Shown here piece by piece: positions 25,132-27,613 of a DNA stretch of 27,613 bases. Position numbers and translations under genes: made by a program. This stretch comes from a virus: the IMG/VR virus record IMGVR_UViG_3300042890_000061, positions 1-27,613 of that record; one strand, written 5' to 3'. The notes beneath the pieces are model-generated. The model saw only the letters and a program-made list of their open reading frames with translations. It ran no database searches and was not told the DNA's origin. Numbering within the stretch: the first letter of the stretch is position 1; the number at the start of each line of letters is the position of its first letter.

Positions 25132-25139
25132 TATTTATG
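25132..25139 (-). promoter_or_regulatory. Possible late promoter box before gp25 (CATAAATA)
   Basis: The minus strand reads CATAAATAAAAG between the H1-like gene and gp25. It has seven of eight matches to the late consensus, with the same first-base change as the box before gp19. It lies only 9 bases before the gp25 ATG, so transcripts starting a few bases downstream would be nearly leaderless. This weakens the case for it as a gp25 promoter, though it might serve gp6 and later genes. Confidence 0.45.
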
Positions 25140-25143
25140 TCTG

Positions 25144-25320
25144 TTATTCTGCCGTTTTAGCGTCTTGAATTTCTTTTCTTCGTTCTTTTGCGGCTTTTGT
25201 AAACTCTGCTAATGCTTTTCTTGCTCTAGTACCTGCGGCTTTATTTCCCTTTTCGTCAAACTTCGCACTCTCTGCAAGATATGATTCAAATAAATTTACT
25301 AAATTTTCATGGTTTGTCAT
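25144..25320 (-). CDS. Small histone H1/Hc1-like protein
   Basis: From the chosen ATG the product is 58 aa, lysine/arginine-rich and helical. The core FDEKGNKAAGTRARKALAEF matches the pattern seen in bacterial and phage histone H1-like (Hc1-type) small proteins, in which a K-G-N-K-A-A-G-T-R-x-R-K core is followed by a basic helix (here KAAKERRKEI). It probably binds DNA, possibly to condense phage or host DNA. A TTG start 13 codons upstream (25359) is also open, but the ATG at 25320 has AGGAA at suitable spacing and begins the conserved part. It is placed between the gp5-like spike gene and gp25, an odd place for a DNA-binding protein. No late box precedes it. Family assignment is by motif recognition only. 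Confidence 0.8.
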   Translation of the reverse strand: MTNHENLVNLFESYLAESAKFDEKGNKAAGTRARKALAEFTKAAKERRKEIQDAKTAE

Positions 25321-25340
25321 GGTAATGATTCCTATAAATG

Positions 25341-25370
25341 TTGACAAAAGGCTTGACAATGTGTTACACT
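25341..25370 (+). promoter_or_regulatory. Sigma70-like promoter sequence on the opposite strand
   Basis: The plus strand has TTGACA at 25341-25346, an 18-base spacer and TACACT at 25365-25370. The -35 is perfect and the -10 matches TATAAT at four of six positions. A second TTGACA lies at 25353-25358. It would transcribe antisense into the gp5-like, 77-aa and kinase-like genes, because no plus-strand gene follows. It is one of the few noncoding gaps in this region. Weak evidence only. Confidence 0.3.
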
Positions 25371-25380
25371 ACTGTGTAGC
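25363..25380. repeat. Small inverted repeat in the gap between the gp5-like and H1-like genes
   Basis: GTTACAC at 25363-25369 and GTGTAGC at 25374-25380 can pair (six Watson-Crick pairs and one G-T wobble) around a 4-base loop TACT. It overlaps the -10 of the opposing promoter-like sequence. No U-tract follows on either strand, so it is not a clear terminator. It may be an RNA hairpin between two genes or a binding site. Confidence 0.4.
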
Positions 25381-25388
25381 CTATGATA

Positions 25389-26057
25389 TTACGTATTAGC
25401 CACCGGTAAGGTAGCCGCTACTGCAATTGCAATATCTTGCAATACATCCTTATCTTCTAGGGCTTTTATCCTAGCAAGAATTTGTGCAAGAGTTGTTGTG
25501 TTCACGCTATCCGAAAAAATTAAATTATTACTTCCGTTCAGCGTTAAATTAGTATTTGAAGTAATGACACTATTATTAGAAGACTGAATCAAAAAATCAC
25601 TACCATCGATAGTAATGTTGTTTGACGAATCTATCGTCACATTGCTTGTATTTGCAATTCTAATTGTAGCATTGTTTACTCCCCAAAGAACATCGTTTTT
25701 ATCAACGACACTCGCAAAGTTTCTAGTTAGATTAGGTGCGGCACCGAAATACTCAGACGCCGCTTCTGGAATTGCAGGAAGATATCCTAAAATCGCAGGT
25801 TCTTGTGCAGACAACGAATCTAAAAAGAAACCAAAAACCCATTCACCTACTCTAGGTGTTCCATATAAGTTTGGAGTATTTAGGGGATGAATAGTTAACG
25901 CCCATGGCAAGTCTTCGGTCGGAACTAAATTCGTCTTCTTTGCTGGATGATAACCAAAGCATCTCACTTTGCATCTACCTAGTGTCATAGGATCGTTGAT
26001 ATCTTCAACAATTCCAATCCACCAAATAAAACCATCATGCCCTAAAAAATTTCTCAT
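25389..26057 (-). CDS. 5: gp5-like baseplate hub/spike protein with OB-fold, no lysozyme domain
   Basis: The 222-aa product matches the N-terminal OB-fold of T4 gp5, the central spike at the tail tip. Residues 10-80 hold FIWWIGIVEDINDPMTLGRC (T4: NWFVGVVEDRMDPLKLGRVR), then FGYHPAKKTNLVPTEDLPWA and GEWVFGFFLD. T4 gp5 has 575 aa with a lysozyme domain and a beta-helix. Here residues about 120-190 are a short Asn/Ser/Thr/Ile-rich repetitive stretch (IRIANTSNVTIDSSNNITID) that could form a small beta-helical spike. A short coiled coil (LAQILARIKALEDKD) ends it. No glycoside hydrolase residues are present. The frame is open to a TTG at 26060, next to the upstream stop, but the ATG at 26057 is the better start. 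Confidence 0.9.
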   Translation of the reverse strand: MRNFLGHDGFIWWIGIVEDINDPMTLGRCKVRCFGYHPAKKTNLVPTEDLPWALTIHPLNTPNLYGTPRVGEWVFGFFLDSLSAQEPAILGYLPAIPEAASEYFGAAPNLTRNFASVVDKNDVLWGVNNATIRIANTSNVTIDSSNNITIDGSDFLIQSSNNSVITSNTNLTLNGSNNLIFSDSVNTTTLAQILARIKALEDKDVLQDIAIAVAATLPVANT

Positions 26058-26060
26058 CAA

Positions 26061-26294
26061 TTATCCCACATGTTTAAAGTATTGAATCTGTCTCTCTTGG
26101 TCTGCAACCCATTCATCTGATGGCTTACCTTCACCTTTGTAGTATCGTAATGGCTTACCTGTCTTCTTAGAGACCAACGCCCACTTGCCGTCTACTTGTT
26201 TAAGTGTCTCAATTAATTCTGGACCAAAAACTTCTTCTTCCCACTCTTCTTGCGAAAGTGTGGTGCCTTGTATAAACTGTTTGAATTTTTTCAT
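26061..26294 (-). CDS. Small conserved-type phage protein (WALVSKKTGKP motif)
   Basis: The 77-aa product has a C-terminal block WALVSKKTGKPLRYYKGEGK then PSDEWVADQERQIQYFKH. Similar WALVS..(T)GK.L.(Y/F)(Y/F)....KPS......E(R)..(Q/H)(Y/F)FK segments recur as small proteins or domains in many T4-like marine phages; function is unknown to me. The N-terminus MKKFKQFI resembles the start of T4 capsid-targeting peptides (MKTYQEFI). It overlaps the kinase-like gene by ATGA and ends 3 bases before the gp5-like ATG. It is therefore co-translated with baseplate hub genes. It is acidic in the first half (EEWEEEVFGPE) and basic in the second. No membrane segment or signal peptide. Confidence 0.8.
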   Translation of the reverse strand: MKKFKQFIQGTTLSQEEWEEEVFGPELIETLKQVDGKWALVSKKTGKPLRYYKGEGKPSDEWVADQERQIQYFKHVG

Positions 26295-27241
26295 AGCTTG
26301 TCTAACTCTGATGTGTCTACTGCGCCTGGTGGTACGTTATCTCTAATCCAAGTGAGTAATTGTTTTTTCACATCAAGTTCTTTCTTAGCAGGTTTTCCTG
26401 GTTCTTTGAGTGTCAAATACTTAAAGTCTTTAATGACAGGATTACCTTTCTTGTCTTTGTATGCTTTATTTGTTTTTGGGTCGACAATGAAAATTGTATT
26501 CTCTGGATTATTTAGAATGACATAAACACCGCCTTGAACAGTTGGTGGCATAGCTGTTGTCACTAAGTTATATACAGTCTGTGCCGCACCAGCATGAGTA
26601 GCAAGTAGAATATCTTCTGGCACAACTCTTGCTCTTGATTTATTGTTTTTTATTGCAATCTGATAATTAGTCAGAACCCAAGATACGTGAATGTTCTTCG
26701 GTTCATATCCAGCTTCAAATAGTTTTGGTAGAACATCTGTCATGTCTTCAACTTCTTTGAATGTGCTATCAAAAATAAGATTCGGCAATTGCCCTTTTTC
26801 AGCGCCAGCAAGCATCAAATCTAACGTCTTGTTTTTTACGTCAGTCGCACGAATGAGAACGTGTAAAATGTAAACGTGAGTTGGAGTTTTCAAATCCAAT
26901 TGACCCATCTTTAAATTCTTGTCGGTCAATTCTCTTTGAATAAGTTCTTTATCTTTTTCAGAAATCTTGTCGCCATACTTATCAAGCAAGTCCTGTGTCG
27001 TAAATTTACCAAGTGCATCTAGCTTTTGAAATGCAATCTTTAATTCATCAACGTCACGTATTTTAAATTCTGCGCCCTGCATGAAATGTTGAACAGCAAA
27101 GCCTTTACCCGAACCTGCACCACCAGCAAGGAACACAATCTGCCCATACTTTGCACCATTGTTGTAGAGTATTTGTTTCTCTACAAGTTGAGTTGCTTTG
27201 TAGTCTTTTAAATCTACGTATTCTGAAAATTTAAGTTTCAT
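26291..27241 (-). CDS. P-loop NTPase, zeta-toxin/kinase-like
   Basis: The 316-aa product has a Walker A GGAGSGKG at residues 40-47 after a hydrophobic strand (QIVFLA). A Walker-B-like strand LIFDST has its Asp at 158, and an Arg-rich lid-like segment NNKSRARVVPED lies at 199-210. This arrangement (GxxGSGKG, then D near the end of strand, then RxR lid) is that of small-molecule or nucleotide kinases of the zeta-toxin/AAA_33 type. The substrate cannot be told. Residues after about 240 (VYVILNNPENTIFIVDPKTN, then a Lys-rich tail) form an extra C-terminal region. The N-terminus MKLKFSEYVDL loosely resembles T4 capsid-targeting peptides. Both ends overlap neighbours (ATGA with the hub gene and with the 77-aa gene), so it is translated with virion genes. 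It could instead be an assembly ATPase. Confidence 0.82.
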   Translation of the reverse strand: MKLKFSEYVDLKDYKATQLVEKQILYNNGAKYGQIVFLAGGAGSGKGFAVQHFMQGAEFKIRDVDELKIAFQKLDALGKFTTQDLLDKYGDKISEKDKELIQRELTDKNLKMGQLDLKTPTHVYILHVLIRATDVKNKTLDLMLAGAEKGQLPNLIFDSTFKEVEDMTDVLPKLFEAGYEPKNIHVSWVLTNYQIAIKNNKSRARVVPEDILLATHAGAAQTVYNLVTTAMPPTVQGGVYVILNNPENTIFIVDPKTNKAYKDKKGNPVIKDFKYLTLKEPGKPAKKELDVKKQLLTWIRDNVPPGAVDTSELDKL

Positions 27242-27613
27242 GTTGTCCTTTTATTTCCTAATGCAGTTTTAATGCTTGCTTTAATGTCTTCAAACGTGTC
27301 ATCATATTGTGTGTGCTTATCAAAATTTAATGGAGATGAGCCTCTACTCAAATGCATTGTTTTTACATATTGTGTCGATGACATTGAATGTATTACCGTA
27401 GTAACGAGATATTTGCCAGAGTAAACTGGATCAAGTTCTGGAAATGCTGACTGAGGATTCAACATAACAGAAATTTGACTCGGTGTTGCAAAGTTTACAA
27501 CGTTACCAACACCAATTGTATTTGTACCACCTTGAATGTCTACAGAAATTTTAAACATACTTTTTGAAAGTTGTCCGTAGATATGATTACCTAACCAAGA
27601 TTCTCTATTGACA
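27238..27613 (-). CDS. Baseplate hub protein, gp27-like, C-terminal end only (truncated by window edge)
   Basis: The reading frame stays open from the ATG at 27558 to the right edge (upstream residues include VNRESWLGNHIYGQ), so the start lies outside the window and 27558 is not the true start. About 124 C-terminal residues are visible. Motifs GVGNVVNFATPS and DPVYSGKYLVTTVIHSMSST resemble the C-terminal beta domain of tail hub proteins (gp27/gp44/VgrG-like), in which GD/GNVV and SGKYLV..(V/I)RH patterns are common. Its place directly upstream of the gp5-like gene, with two small genes between, supports a gp27 role: gp27 and gp5 form the hub-spike complex. The stop overlaps the kinase-like start (ATGA). 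Confidence 0.75.
   Translation of the reverse strand, partial: VNRESWLGNHIYGQLSKSMFKISVDIQGGTNTIGVGNVVNFATPSQISVMLNPQSAFPELDPVYSGKYLVTTVIHSMSSTQYVKTMHLSRGSSPLNFDKHTQYDDTFEDIKASIKTALGNKRTT

Noticed and set aside
25321-25359. Upstream TTG start adding 13 residues to the H1-like protein
   Set aside because: The ATG at 25320 has AGGAA at good spacing and starts the conserved part; the extra residues look like noncoding gap sequence.
26058-26060. TTG start for the gp5-like gene
   Set aside because: An ATG is the next codon and gives the expected gp5 N-terminus.
27238-27558. Complete 106-aa gene starting at 27558
   Set aside because: The frame is open from there to the window edge and the upstream residues look coding, so this is the end of a longer gene.
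27608-27613. TTGACA at the right edge
   Set aside because: It lies inside the hub protein reading frame and no -10 can be checked beyond the window.
1-27613. tRNA genes, insertion sequences, integrase or attachment sites
   Set aside because: No cloverleaf-like sequence, transposase motif or long flanking repeat was seen; noncoding gaps are all short.

Overview
This window is a late structural module of a lytic T4-like contractile-tailed phage (former Myoviridae, T4 superfamily). Every recognisable gene lies on the minus strand, genes overlap or abut (many ATGA or TAATG junctions), and the set matches T4 neck, terminase, tail tube/sheath and baseplate genes in conserved order. The DNA is AT-rich apart from one glycine-rich adhesin gene. 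Several accessory proteins (a DUF4815-type giant tail protein, an H1/Hc1-like protein, a WALVSKKTGKP-type small protein) look like those of marine or freshwater T4-like phages, such as cyanophage and pelagiphage relatives. The host cannot be told from this sequence.

Read in the direction of transcription (from 27613 down to 1), the layout has four blocks. (1) 27613-24739 holds the baseplate hub and central spike: the C-terminal end of a gp27-like hub protein, a P-loop kinase-like protein, a 77-aa protein, a gp5-like OB-fold spike protein without lysozyme, a small histone-H1-like protein, and gp25. (2) 24739-11131 holds the baseplate wedge: gp6, a 1422-aa protein in the gp7 position, gp8, and a 2046-aa DUF4815-type protein. 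(3) 11134-7673 holds host recognition: an 84-aa coiled-coil protein, a 568-aa tail fibre, an FN3 plus polyglycine adhesin and an 81-aa protein. This block is closed by a strong hairpin terminator. (4) 7575-108 holds neck, packaging and tail: gp13, gp14, gp15, gp16 (TerS), gp17 (TerL), gp18 sheath and two tandem gp19 tail-tube paralogues, followed by a second hairpin terminator.

Regulation is readable. T4-type late promoter boxes (TATAAATA, or the one-base variant CATAAATA) on the minus strand precede gp25, gp8, the tail fibre, gp13, gp18 and gp19, and one more lies after the last gene. This implies a phage-encoded gp55-type late sigma factor elsewhere in the genome.

The most interesting points are: duplicated and diverged tail-tube genes; one beta-rich module shared by the sheath, the 2046-aa and probably the 1422-aa proteins; four approximately 145-residue tandem repeats in the 1422-aa protein; GxGY-type repeats shared between that protein and an insertion in gp8; a kinase-like gene and a small gene in the hub operon whose N-termini resemble T4 capsid-targeting peptides; an H1-like gene inside the baseplate operon; and an unusual palindrome plus terminator and opposing promoter-like sequence at the left end. 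No CRISPR, tRNA, insertion sequence or integration gene was seen. Gaps between genes are all under 100 bases.
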